From an uncultured Agathobacter sp. (lineage in GTDB: Bacteria > Bacillota > Clostridia > Lachnospirales > Lachnospiraceae), in assembly GCA_934359755.1 (NCBI GenBank), contig CAKRLV010000011.1:1-64000 (forward strand): DNA of 64,000 bases, written 5' to 3'. Shown one piece after another: positions 25,913 to 34,940 of this stretch (its first letter is position 1; each line of letters starts with the position of its first letter). The notes below the pieces were generated by a model, which made no database searches, had not been told where the DNA came from, and saw nothing but the letters and a program-made list of their open reading frames with translations. A program made the position numbers and the translations under genes.

Positions 25913-27223
25913 TTACTTAGCGTATGATTCACATGTCTTAGAGAAATCCTCAAGAATTTTCATAAGGTCATCATCAGATGTCTTTGTTGTAATCTTTCCT
26001 GAGATAATGTCATCACCAAGTGATGTAGCAAGTGTCCAGTAGTCGTTTGGATACTGTCCCTGTGGGATTGTAACATCTTTTGATAACTGCTGTCCAAGTG
26101 CTGCAAGAGCCACATTAGATGTAACTGCTCCATCCTGCTGAGCTGTTACGTTTGAAGGACCCCATCCAAGAGTATTGAATCTCTCTAACTGTGCTTCTGT
26201 ATCTGTTAAGTACTGAGCAAGATCTAAGCAAAGTCTCATTTTTCCAGCTTCTTCCTGTGGCTTAACACCCATAAGTTTGTAACCACCGAATCCACCTAAC
26301 TCATATGTGTTTCCGTCAGAACCAGTAAATGAAGGAAGTGGAGCACATGCATAGTTGTCACCGAATACTTTCTGTGCTGCACTTGAATCCCATGTTCCAT
26401 CTACGATAGCTGCAAGATTTGTAGCTTTATCAACTGAAGAACCATTCTGGAATGACTTAGAAGACTGTAATTTGATAATCTCCTTTAATGCTACTAAACC
26501 TTTGTCTGAAGCATAGTCAATGTTGCATGATGTAAAGTTTCCGCTATCATCTGAATCATATGTAACAGTACATCCAGTTCCGAAGAAGAATGATGGCTGA
26601 TACCAACCACTGTTGATTTCAAAGTAGAAATTCTTTCCAGCCTTCTCACAATCCTCAACGATCTTATCTAATGAAGTAGGGTCTGTTACAACGCTCTTGT
26701 CATAGTATAAGAAATATCCATTATCAGATGTAAGTGGGAATGCGTAAATCTGATCACCTGCTGTAACTGCTGCTGTAGATCCAGAGTCATTAGATGACTT
26801 AATCCACTCATCATAGCCTGTTCCTGCTAATGGCTGAAGCGCACCTGCTGCAACAAGACGTGATAACTGATCCTGTGAGAATGCGTAAATATCTGCACCA
26901 GCCTTAACATCTGTAATCATGTTAGATGCTGCATCACCTTCACCAACAGCCTCAACTGTTACTTTGTAGTCAGCTCCCTTATCTGCGATGAACTTCTCAG
27001 CTAATGTCTTTGTAAGATCTGCGCTCTCTTTTGATGCCCAAATCTTAACTTCGCCTGAGCCGTAGTCAACTTCTGTCTCTGGCTCGTCAGCTTTGTCAGC
27101 TGCCTGTGTAGCATCTCCTCCGTTGTTGTTTGTTGTTGTGTTGTTGTCTTTGCTTCCGCAGCCAGCAACCATAGAAGCTGTCATTGCTGCAACGAGTAAA
27201 GCTGATAATACTTTCTTTTTCAT
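25913..27223 (-). CDS. malE: Maltodextrin-binding lipoprotein MalE
   Basis: 436 residues, extracellular solute-binding protein family 1. The lipoprotein signal is LLVAAMTASMVAGC (Cys22) followed by an Asn/Thr-rich tether (DNNTTTNNNGGDATQ). The mature part has typical features: VKIWASKESADLTKTLAEKF, AFSQDQLSRLVAAGALQPL, YAFPLTSDNGYFLYYDKS. It captures maltodextrin for MalF/MalG. AGGAGAGG precedes the ATG. Confidence 0.92.
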   Translation of the reverse strand: MKKKVLSALLVAAMTASMVAGCGSKDNNTTTNNNGGDATQAADKADEPETEVDYGSGEVKIWASKESADLTKTLAEKFIADKGADYKVTVEAVGEGDAASNMITDVKAGADIYAFSQDQLSRLVAAGALQPLAGTGYDEWIKSSNDSGSTAAVTAGDQIYAFPLTSDNGYFLYYDKSVVTDPTSLDKIVEDCEKAGKNFYFEINSGWYQPSFFFGTGCTVTYDSDDSGNFTSCNIDYASDKGLVALKEIIKLQSSKSFQNGSSVDKATNLAAIVDGTWDSSAAQKVFGDNYACAPLPSFTGSDGNTYELGGFGGYKLMGVKPQEEAGKMRLCLDLAQYLTDTEAQLERFNTLGWGPSNVTAQQDGAVTSNVALAALGQQLSKDVTIPQGQYPNDYWTLATSLGDDIISGKITTKTSDDDLMKILEDFSKTCESYAK

Positions 27224-27292
27224 ACTCTTTTCCTCTCCTTTAAATAATATGTTAAAAGTATCTATATAAAATGCCCCGCATCTTATATCATG

Positions 27293-28783
27293 TTATCTGC
27301 GGTATACCACCGCAAGGTTCCTGATCCATGCCCTCTTATCTTCTTCAAGAAGACCATCCGGCATCCTCCATCTCCAGTTATTACCAATTGTCGAAGGATA
27401 ATTCATTCTGGCTTCATTGCCAAGCCTAAGTATATCCTGCATCTGGATAATCGCTACATCCGCTGTGCTTGCGTATGCGGCTCTGATTAGTGCATCTGGA
27501 ATTTCATCCTTACACGAGATTCCCAGATATTCATATAGGTAAGCCAGTTCATACTCAGTCTTGTCTCTGAATGAACCAACTATCGTCTCATTGTCATGTG
27601 TACCTGCATATACTACTATGTGATTATCTGTATAATTATGTGGTAAATGCTCATTAGCTGTGTTGCTATCAAATGCAAACATAAGAACTTTAGTTCCCAT
27701 CCACCCTGCCCGGGTGAGCATCTTCTTAACTCCTGGTAAAAGTGCTGCACCTGTATAATCATCCGCAATCACTTTTGCCTCGCCAATATTTTCTTTAATA
27801 ATGTCCACAAGCTTCTTGCCTGGTCCTTTAACCCATTTGCCTGTGCCTGCCTTTGTTGCTCCATATGGAACTGTATATGTCTTAACTACTCCCACAAAAT
27901 GATCTATTCGAACCACATCAAACAATTCTGCACAAATCTTAACTCTTCGTATCCACCATTTGAAGTTGTCAGCCTCCATTGCTTCCCAGTCATATATTGG
28001 ATTTCCCCATATCTGACCATCCTCTGAAAACTTATCCGGAATAGCTGCGGCGACACATTTAGGTTTACCGCTTGCGTCAAGTAAAAACAAATCTTTGTGT
28101 GCCCATGTATCAACACTATCGAGTCCTACGAAGAAAGAAATATCTCCAATCATCTGTATTCCTCTTGAATTGGCATATTCCTTGACTTTTTTCCACTGTT
28201 GAAAGAATTTGTATTGGCAGAACTCCCAAAAGCTGATTTCATTATATAGCGTTTTTCGTCGACTTGCAAGCGCAACCGGTTGCCTGTTTTTTTCATCCTC
28301 AGGCCAATCGAGCCAGCTTTTGTTCAAATTATCTAATTTTATGCTCATGTAAAGGGCATATTCACCAAGCCAGTCTTCATTGTCTTTTTTGAACTCTTCA
28401 AATTCTTGTGCATTTTTGTCAAATCTATCGAACGCTTTTTGTAAAATGTGATATCGATTCTCAGCTATAACTGCATAATCAATTCTGTCCTTCTCTGTCC
28501 CCCAGTTATAGCACCTTATTTCTTCAATAGTAAGAAGACCTTCTTCTACAAGCTCATCCAGATCTATAAGATATGGATTTCCAGCACATGAAGATAATGG
28601 CTGATATGGACTGTCACCAAAGCTTGTTGGTCCAACGGGAAGCACCTGCCAGTATTTTTGCTTCATATCAGCGAGCAAATCAATAAAATTAAGTGCTGCA
28701 CTTCCTAATGTTCCGATACCATATGGCGAAGGCAAACTAGAGACAGCTAAAAGTATTCCAGCCCCTCTGGTCATTTCCTGCAT
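27293..28783 (-). CDS. malQ: 4-alpha-glucanotransferase (amylomaltase), GH77
   Basis: About 497 residues. Disproportionates maltodextrins in the cytoplasm, releasing glucose and longer chains. Family blocks are present: GILLAVSSLPSPYGIGTLG, WQVLPVGPTS, SYQP-like DSPYQPLSSCAGNPYLID, nucleophile Asp in VRIDHFVG and GTHDN. The acid/base block, AEDLG in the family, reads IADDYTG here, with Asp in place of the catalytic Glu (position 343 counted from the TTG at 28789). Start is ATG 28783 or TTG 28789; AGGAGA is 12 or 6 nt away. It is the first gene of the mal operon, with its promoter at 28868. Confidence 0.92.
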   Translation of the reverse strand: MQEMTRGAGILLAVSSLPSPYGIGTLGSAALNFIDLLADMKQKYWQVLPVGPTSFGDSPYQPLSSCAGNPYLIDLDELVEEGLLTIEEIRCYNWGTEKDRIDYAVIAENRYHILQKAFDRFDKNAQEFEEFKKDNEDWLGEYALYMSIKLDNLNKSWLDWPEDEKNRQPVALASRRKTLYNEISFWEFCQYKFFQQWKKVKEYANSRGIQMIGDISFFVGLDSVDTWAHKDLFLLDASGKPKCVAAAIPDKFSEDGQIWGNPIYDWEAMEADNFKWWIRRVKICAELFDVVRIDHFVGVVKTYTVPYGATKAGTGKWVKGPGKKLVDIIKENIGEAKVIADDYTGAALLPGVKKMLTRAGWMGTKVLMFAFDSNTANEHLPHNYTDNHIVVYAGTHDNETIVGSFRDKTEYELAYLYEYLGISCKDEIPDALIRAAYASTADVAIIQMQDILRLGNEARMNYPSTIGNNWRWRMPDGLLEEDKRAWIRNLAVVYRR

Positions 28784-28867
28784 TACCAAACCAAATCTCC
28801 TACTCTACTTCATTACTTCTGCTCTTTTTTGTTTCGTTTAATTTCGTATTTTTTCGTATCTGGGTTA

Positions 28868-28896
28868 ATTTTATGTTATTTCAGCAATTTTGTCAA
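28868..28896 (-). promoter_or_regulatory. Promoter of the malQEFG-amylase operon
   Basis: Minus strand: -35 TTGACA (28891-28896), 17-bp spacer, -10 TAAAAT (28868-28873). The leader carries three ACGAAA motifs at about 10-nt spacing (28826-28858), a possible regulator target. ATTTTCGAAAAT (about 28985-28996) is a further palindrome in the intergenic region. Confidence 0.75.
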
Positions 28897-29012
28897 TCAA
28901 ATCTACGCTTTCAAAAGCATTTTTGCTGTTTTTAACGTATTTTTCTATTTGTTTTTGTATATATTCACAATGAAAATATGTATTATTTTCGAAAATAAAT
29001 ATCTATAAATAA

Positions 29013-29041
29013 TTGAATACTTTAGCCACTTTATTTATAAT
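29013..29041 (+). promoter_or_regulatory. Promoter of the LacI-type regulator
   Basis: -35 TTGAAT (29013-29018), 17-bp spacer, -10 TATAAT (29036-29041). It predicts a 5' leader of about 140 nt. Confidence 0.7.
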
Positions 29042-29055
29042 ATGATTAATGGATT

Positions 29056-29133
29056 AAAAGGTATCAACGATGCATGCACGCTTGCCTGCATATAGTAATC
29101 TGATTAATCACAATGAGAGGCAGAATACCTTTT
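29056..29133 (+). promoter_or_regulatory. Structured 5' leader of the LacI-type gene closed by AAAAGGTAT/ATACCTTTT
   Basis: AAAAGGTAT (29056-29064) and ATACCTTTT (29125-29133) are perfect complements enclosing 60 nt. Inside lie TGCATGC repeats, a TAATCTGATTA hairpin and the start of the conserved hairpin element. It lies entirely within the predicted transcript. It matches no riboswitch class I can recognise. Confidence 0.5.
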
Positions 29134-29148
29134 AGCTCTGATATCATT
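29092..29148 (+). repeat. Conserved 5' element, copy B (upstream of the LacI-type gene)
   Basis: TAGTAATCTGATTAATCACA followed by ATGAGAGGC...GCTCTGAT. It matches copy A over about 40 nt with one indel. TGATTAATCA (29101-29110) is a perfect palindrome. Here the hairpin arms differ but still pair. Confidence 0.75.
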
Positions 29149-29187
29149 AATATTAATATTAATATAGAAAATAGAGGTTAATAATAT

Positions 29188-30192
29188 ATGGCTACAATTA
29201 AAGATATTGCCAACAGACTCGGAGTTTCAGTCAGCACTGTCTCCAAAGGTCTCAATGGTGCAAGTGATATAAGCGATGAATTAAGACAGACGGTTCTTGA
29301 TACAGCTGTCGAGATGGGATACAGCACCAAACGTTCCCGCAAGAAAGAAAATAGAAAGCTTTGTCTTTTCGTTGAAAATATGGATTATGAATCTATAGAT
29401 GAATTCGGATATGAAATTGTCCTTGGATTTAAGCAGAACTCTTTCAGACACAAATGGGACGTCGACATTGTTCCTATCAATCAGAATTTCCAGATGGAAG
29501 AGAAATACGATACATATATGCTTAAGAACGGATACTGCGGCGCATTCCTTATGGGATTTGCTTTACACGATGAGTGGATGAAACAGTTAGAACACACCAC
29601 TATGCCTACTGTTCTTCTCGACAACTTCATCTCAGACAATCCAAATGTCTGCTCTATAGGTACAGACAGCCTCGAGGGCATCAGCCTTGCTGTTCGCCAC
29701 CTCAATAATCTCGGTCATCGCAAGATTGCCTTTTTAAATGGTTCTATGTATTCGCGTGTATCTGATCAGCGTCAAGAGGCATTCGAATCTGCTATGAAAG
29801 AGATGAATCTTGAGATTGATCCAAAGCTTATGGCATATGGATATTATGTATCCGATAGTGCAAAATACCATGTTCCTGGTTTTCTTGCCGAAGGAGCAAC
29901 TGCCATCATATGTGGTAATGACCTTATTGCAAAAGGTGTAATCGAAGAATGCACGTCAAGAGGATTTAATGTACCTGAAGATATAAGTGTGGTTGGTTTT
30001 GATGATATTCCACTTGCTGCCGCACTTACGCCTCCACTTTCTACAATTGCGCAGGATCGCAATGCTATAGGAAGGTGTGCATACACGGTATTGAACTCGC
30101 TTATCCATCATGTTGCCATAAGTATGACTCTGTTAAGGCCTAAACTTATAGAAAGAGAATCGACTACCAGAGTCCCGGCCAAGCGCAAATAA
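29188..30192 (+). CDS. LacI-family transcriptional regulator, probable maltodextrin regulator
   Basis: 334 residues. LacI HTH (ATIKDIANRLGVSVSTVSKGLNG, 2-24), hinge, and a periplasmic-binding-like effector domain with family blocks GAFLMGFA, SIGTDSLEGISLAVRHLNNLGHRKIAFLNG, DISVVGFDDIPLAAALTPPLSTI. It is divergent from the malQ operon, so it most likely controls it in response to a maltodextrin. It has an unusually long structured leader. The next gene follows after 22 nt and may be co-transcribed. Confidence 0.93.
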   Translation: MATIKDIANRLGVSVSTVSKGLNGASDISDELRQTVLDTAVEMGYSTKRSRKKENRKLCLFVENMDYESIDEFGYEIVLGFKQNSFRHKWDVDIVPINQNFQMEEKYDTYMLKNGYCGAFLMGFALHDEWMKQLEHTTMPTVLLDNFISDNPNVCSIGTDSLEGISLAVRHLNNLGHRKIAFLNGSMYSRVSDQRQEAFESAMKEMNLEIDPKLMAYGYYVSDSAKYHVPGFLAEGATAIICGNDLIAKGVIEECTSRGFNVPEDISVVGFDDIPLAAALTPPLSTIAQDRNAIGRCAYTVLNSLIHHVAISMTLLRPKLIERESTTRVPAKRK

Positions 30193-30214
30193 TCGATTCG
30201 GAATAGGAATCTAT

Positions 30215-32221
30215 ATGAGAAAAAATTATTTATTTAAACAAGCAATTGTTGCTACCGTCATCTGTTCTTTATCTATAAATATATCAGGATGCTCCCTTAC
30301 TGGATTTGTAGACCGTCTACGAGATCCTAAGAAGCTCTCTAAGGAGCTTCATGAGAACCCACGATTTTGGAATGATGTAACACCTTATTCTGAAAGCGAC
30401 GGACTTTATGTCTTGAACAATGAATTTTTCAATAGAAAACCATACAACAATATCATGTCTTTCGGTGACAATATTCTGCTCATTGGACAGGGTACTTATC
30501 TTGAGAACGTAAATGACATAGTTGATAATGACTCTCTTGATTTCAAATTTTCATTTGATTTGTATAATCCATGGAGCAATCAGCTTACTGCTTCAATTGA
30601 TCACGATTCTGTTTCATGTGACAACTATCAGATAGTAGGCAACAAGCTTTTTCTTCTTAATTATGACAAGGATACTATAGACGTCTACGATGATGAACTT
30701 AATTTCACACAGCGTTACAATGCATCATCCCTTGGAGAGCTTGATGATATCAGCTTCTATCCGTCTGATAGTGATAAGTATTTCTTTGCATATAATTCTT
30801 CTTCTAAAAGTATACAGAAAATAACTGCGTCCAATTTTGAATCAGAAGCTGTTGATTTTGATTTATATAATTGTAAAGTAGAATCTGCAACAGAAGATGG
30901 CTCTTACCTTCTGCTTTCAGGAGTAGACAAATTGACTCTTAAATATAAAGTCGCTGCATATGATACTTCCACACTTGCACAGATATCTCATGTATCTGGG
31001 CAGAATTTTTCTCTGTCAGATGTAACTGCTGATGGCTTTATCACAGGTACCAACGCCACCTCCAATGAATGGACTTATTACAATACTACCGAAAAAGAAC
31101 AGATTAACTTCAATCTTTCCGATATCAGAGATACTATGATTCTTCCAGACGGCAGCTTCATTCTACATCAGGAGGAGGCTTATGAGCAGGATGATGATTA
31201 TCACGACATAACATACTACCATATCAGTTCTTCCGGGGAGATTCTTTCTTCTTTTACATTCGACTGTGGCAGTCCAAGCCTTGCAGGATATACTTATTTT
31301 TCTGCGAACTTTGCTTATCTTGAAGATTGCAATAGTATTATGTTTTTGACATACACAACTGATGTAAATCCATATGTGCTCGTATGGAAACTTGACGATA
31401 CTAACTCAAAGGGTGATAAACTTGAACGTTCGGCGCCAAAAGGACCTGAACACAAAATCAAAGACTGGGGGAAATTATCAAAGGCCAACGAACTTGCCAC
31501 TTCTCTCGAGAAAAAATATGGAATTTCAATTTATATTGGAAAAGAAGTTCCAACCGAGATAGATGCGTTTTCCGCTAAGCAGGCAACAAAACCTGCCGAT
31601 ATAATCTCTGCCCTGAACGCCCTCGACAAACTGCTAAGCTGTTATCCTAAGAACTTTCTGCCTCAGCTTTGCTATGGAGATTTGAAAGGTCTTAAGATAT
31701 ATCTTACCGGAAATCTAAGCAGCACTAATTCAAAAATGCTTGAAAATGCGAGCGGTTTTGCCACAACAACAGATTCTTACCTGATAATCACGCTTGACAT
31801 AACATACAGCTGGGACTGGGATTATACGGTGCACCACGAGATATCACACATGATTGATTCAAGACTTACTTTCTTATCAGAGTATGCTCCTAATGCCAGC
31901 TTCTCAGAAGATGCATGGTCAAAACTCAATCCAGGCAGCTTCGAATATATGAATACATATGACAACTATGAGAACAATGCTAACTACTATATGTATCCTT
32001 CATATTTCGTAGATGCTTATGGAACTACCTTTGCGACAGAAGACCGCGCAGAAATATTCGGACGTGCAATGGATGATTACCTGAATGGCATTGATGATGA
32101 CAGCCTGTTTAACCGCAACAACAAAATATACGATAAGCTTAAATTCTACAGTAAATGTATAAGGGAAGGATTTGATACAACGGATTGGGACTATACGGTG
32201 CCATGGGAAAGCGTTTTGTAG
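30215..32221 (+). CDS. Large lipoprotein with putative zinc metallopeptidase domain
   Basis: 668 residues. Lipoprotein signal AIVATVICSLSINISGC (Cys about 27). Residues 60-420 are beta-rich and could form a propeller-like sensor region (YNNIMSFGDNILLIGQG, DGSFILHQEE). The C-terminal part carries a gluzincin-type HEISH (VHHEISHMID, about 545) with a downstream acidic stretch (ATEDRAEIFGRAMDDY) that could give the third ligand. I do not recognise the whole protein. It follows the LacI regulator by 22 nt on the same strand, so a link to polysaccharide use is possible but unproven. Confidence 0.7.
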   Translation: MRKNYLFKQAIVATVICSLSINISGCSLTGFVDRLRDPKKLSKELHENPRFWNDVTPYSESDGLYVLNNEFFNRKPYNNIMSFGDNILLIGQGTYLENVNDIVDNDSLDFKFSFDLYNPWSNQLTASIDHDSVSCDNYQIVGNKLFLLNYDKDTIDVYDDELNFTQRYNASSLGELDDISFYPSDSDKYFFAYNSSSKSIQKITASNFESEAVDFDLYNCKVESATEDGSYLLLSGVDKLTLKYKVAAYDTSTLAQISHVSGQNFSLSDVTADGFITGTNATSNEWTYYNTTEKEQINFNLSDIRDTMILPDGSFILHQEEAYEQDDDYHDITYYHISSSGEILSSFTFDCGSPSLAGYTYFSANFAYLEDCNSIMFLTYTTDVNPYVLVWKLDDTNSKGDKLERSAPKGPEHKIKDWGKLSKANELATSLEKKYGISIYIGKEVPTEIDAFSAKQATKPADIISALNALDKLLSCYPKNFLPQLCYGDLKGLKIYLTGNLSSTNSKMLENASGFATTTDSYLIITLDITYSWDWDYTVHHEISHMIDSRLTFLSEYAPNASFSEDAWSKLNPGSFEYMNTYDNYENNANYYMYPSYFVDAYGTTFATEDRAEIFGRAMDDYLNGIDDDSLFNRNNKIYDKLKFYSKCIREGFDTTDWDYTVPWESVL

Positions 32222-32236
32222 AAATTTTTATAAAAA

Positions 32237-32266
32237 AAAAGACAGCCGATCGATCTGCTGTCTTTT
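32237..32266 (+). terminator. Terminator of the metallopeptidase lipoprotein gene
   Basis: AAAAGACAGC (32237-32246) pairs perfectly with GCTGTCTTTT (32257-32266). It starts 16 nt after the stop codon. Confidence 0.85.
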
Positions 32267-32449
32267 AGGAGAAGGTATTTTTACTATGGGGTATAGCAAA
32301 AATTTTATATAATGTATTGGGGGGTTTTTACAGTAATTATAGTATCACGATTATCCCCATAAGTGTTCACAAACTTCACAAAATCAAGGCTTGTTTTTTG
32401 TGCACTTTTAACAATTTCTATTTTCTTGATATTTTCAAATATGTCCCCA

Positions 32450-32539
32450 TATCTTCATATATATTTCCACATATATTCACATATATTTCCATATATCTTC
32501 ACATATATTTCCACATATATTCCTATATATTTTCATATG
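32450..32539. repeat. AT-rich tandem repeat (about eight 10-12 bp units)
   Basis: Degenerate tandem CATATATTTC / CACATATATTC units between two gene ends. Apart from this and the terminator at 32237, I see nothing functional in the 332-bp gap (32222-32553). Confidence 0.8.
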
Positions 32540-32553
32540 CAGCTTTACAGATA

Positions 32554-34374
32554 TTAATCGAATAAAGCTTCAAACTCTTCTCTTGAAATTTTCTCTTTCT
32601 CAAGGAGAAGCTCTGCACACTTATCAAGTACGGCTCTATTCTCATCAATCATCTGCTTTGCTTTTGCGTATGCATCATCGATGATGTTCTTAACTTCCTG
32701 GTCTATCATAGATGCAACACCCTCGCTGTATGCTCTTGTATGAGCCAGGTCACGTCCGATAAATACCTCATCATCGTCGTCACCATAGCAGATAAGACCT
32801 ACATTGTCTGACATTCCGTATTTCTTGACCATATCTCTTGCAAGCTTAGTAGCCTGCTTGATATCCTGCGATGCACCTGTTGTGATATCATCAAAAACAA
32901 GCTCCTCCGCAACACGGCCACCAAGGTCTACTATAATCTCCTGAAGCATTCTGCCCTTGGAATTGAACATCTCGTCTTTCTCAGGAAGTGGCATAGTATA
33001 TCCTGCTGCACCTGTTCCTGTTGGAATAATTGATACTGTGTATACAGGTCCAACATCTGGAAGTAAATGGAAAAGTATCGCATGTCCTGCCTCATGAAAT
33101 GCTGTAATTTTCTTTTCCTTGTCAGAGATAATTCTGCTTCTCTTCTCAGCTCCGATACCAACCTTTACAAATGCACGGCGTATATCATCATTCTTGATAA
33201 ATTCACGATTCTCTCTTGCTGCAATAATAGCGGCCTCGTTTAGAAGATTCTCAAGATCAGCTCCTGTAAATCCTGCTGTCGTCTGAGCAATCTGCTTAAG
33301 ATCAACATCCTCTGCAAGCGGCTTAGTACGTGAATGTACATTAAGGATCTCTTCTCTTCCGCCAACATCAGGTCTTCCTACACCAACTTTTCTGTCAAAA
33401 CGGCCTGGTCTCATGATGGCAGGATCCAGGATATCAACACGGTTTGTAGCAGCCATCACGATAATTCCTTCGTTCACGCCAAATCCGTCCATCTCAACAA
33501 GCATCTGGTTAAGTGTCTGCTCACGCTCATCATGTCCACCGCCCATACCAGTTCCTCTGCGTCTGGCAACGGCATCAATCTCATCGATAAAGACGATACA
33601 AGGTGCATTCTTCTTTGCATCCTCAAAAAGATCTCTTACTCGTGATGCACCGACACCTACAAACATTTCTACGAAATCTGAACCTGAAATACTAAAAAAT
33701 GGAACACCGGCTTCTCCTGCTACAGCCTTTGCCAGTAATGTCTTACCCGTTCCAGGAGGTCCTACAAGTAAAACACCCTTAGGAATTCTTGCTCCAAGCT
33801 TTACGTATTTTCTAGGCGCTTTAAGGAAATCAACTATTTCTTCAAGTTCCTCTTTTTCCTCTTTAAGGCCTGCTACATCTGCAAATGTGGTCTTGTTATC
33901 TTCCTCAGTAGTAAGCTTTGCACGATTCTTTCCGAAATTCATCATACGGCCACCACCACCCTGTGATGCTGCATTGTTGTTTACAATCATAAACAATATG
34001 AAAATTGCACCAAACACAAGCAAATATGGAAGAAGTGTCATCACCCAGCTTTCTGCCGGAACATCATCGCATGTATACTTACTGAACTTATATTCGTCCA
34101 TCAACTGCTGCATCTCATTGACATCTGATGCATATAGAACTTCCCTGTCGTTGTTCTTGAGCTTAATCTTGAGACTACCTGTAGGTATCTCACGATTCTG
34201 CACTACTTCAACCGACACAACGTCTCCGCTCTTTAGTGCCTTTTCAAAATCAGACTTAGTGTATGAATTTGATGTCGTGTTCTGCCCTAGCCAGAACCAA
34301 ATAGCTATTACTGCCAGAATAATGAAAATATATATTCCGACACCTCTGTAACTGTTACTCTTTTTAGTATTCAA
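32554..34374 (-). CDS. ftsH: ATP-dependent zinc metalloprotease FtsH
   Basis: 606 residues, membrane AAA+ protease that degrades unneeded or damaged membrane and regulatory proteins. Two transmembrane helices (about 11-31, 108-128) flank a small external domain. The AAA module has GPPGTGKTLLAKA and FIDEIDAVARRRG plus the SRH (RPGRFDRKVGV). The zinc site is HEAGHA with a distal Asp. The C-terminal tail is short. It is the last gene of the rqcP-to-ftsH operon, in the order seen in Bacillus (tilS-hpt-ftsH). Confidence 0.97.
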   Translation of the reverse strand: MNTKKSNSYRGVGIYIFIILAVIAIWFWLGQNTTSNSYTKSDFEKALKSGDVVSVEVVQNREIPTGSLKIKLKNNDREVLYASDVNEMQQLMDEYKFSKYTCDDVPAESWVMTLLPYLLVFGAIFILFMIVNNNAASQGGGGRMMNFGKNRAKLTTEEDNKTTFADVAGLKEEKEELEEIVDFLKAPRKYVKLGARIPKGVLLVGPPGTGKTLLAKAVAGEAGVPFFSISGSDFVEMFVGVGASRVRDLFEDAKKNAPCIVFIDEIDAVARRRGTGMGGGHDEREQTLNQMLVEMDGFGVNEGIIVMAATNRVDILDPAIMRPGRFDRKVGVGRPDVGGREEILNVHSRTKPLAEDVDLKQIAQTTAGFTGADLENLLNEAAIIAARENREFIKNDDIRRAFVKVGIGAEKRSRIISDKEKKITAFHEAGHAILFHLLPDVGPVYTVSIIPTGTGAAGYTMPLPEKDEMFNSKGRMLQEIIVDLGGRVAEELVFDDITTGASQDIKQATKLARDMVKKYGMSDNVGLICYGDDDDEVFIGRDLAHTRAYSEGVASMIDQEVKNIIDDAYAKAKQMIDENRAVLDKCAELLLEKEKISREEFEALFD

Positions 34375-34394
34375 AATAATTCTCCTTCTTGTCT

Positions 34395-34940
34395 CTAAAT
34401 ATCATCTTCTACAAATCCAATATATGGAAGATTTCTAAATCTCTGATCATAGTCAAGTCCATATCCCACTACGAACTTATCGGGGATAACAAATCCAGTA
34501 TAGTCTACATGAACATCATCCACCACACGTCTGTCTGGCTTGTCGAGAAGTGTACACACCGTAAGACTCTTTGGTTTTCTTTCTCCAAGAAGCTTAAGCA
34601 GCTTGCTAAGCGTATTTCCTGAATCTATGATATCCTCTACCACAATGACATTCTCACCCTCAATAGAACACTCCAGGTCTTTTTTAATCTTCACATCACC
34701 TGACGATTCTGTGCCGGCACCGTAGCTTGACACTGACATAAAATCTATTGTCATCGGCAGTTCTATTCTCTTTGCAAGTTCTGTCGTAAAGAATATCGAA
34801 CCTTTTAAAATACAGATTAAATATACCGACTGTCCTTTGTATTGCTCTGTGATAGCCGCACCAATCTCTGCAATCCTCTTGTTTAGCTGTTCTTCCGTCA
34901 AATGTACACTAATATTATACTTCTTTGAAAAATCCATCAT
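34395..34940 (-). CDS. hpt: Hypoxanthine-guanine phosphoribosyltransferase
   Basis: 181 residues. Salvages hypoxanthine and guanine with PRPP. The PRPP loop is VIVVEDIIDSGNTL, the flexible loop SVSSYGAGTESSG and the purine-binding part DKFVVGYGLDYDQRFRNLPYIG. GGAGGA precedes the ATG. It overlaps the tilS 3' end by 26 nt, implying coupling. It is a conserved partner of tilS and ftsH. Confidence 0.95.
   Translation of the reverse strand: MMDFSKKYNISVHLTEEQLNKRIAEIGAAITEQYKGQSVYLICILKGSIFFTTELAKRIELPMTIDFMSVSSYGAGTESSGDVKIKKDLECSIEGENVIVVEDIIDSGNTLSKLLKLLGERKPKSLTVCTLLDKPDRRVVDDVHVDYTGFVIPDKFVVGYGLDYDQRFRNLPYIGFVEDDI

Noticed and set aside
33413..34351. 312-codon open frame on the plus strand opposite ftsH
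   Set aside because: Shadow of ftsH, low-complexity Ser/Ile/Thr composition, no ribosome binding site.
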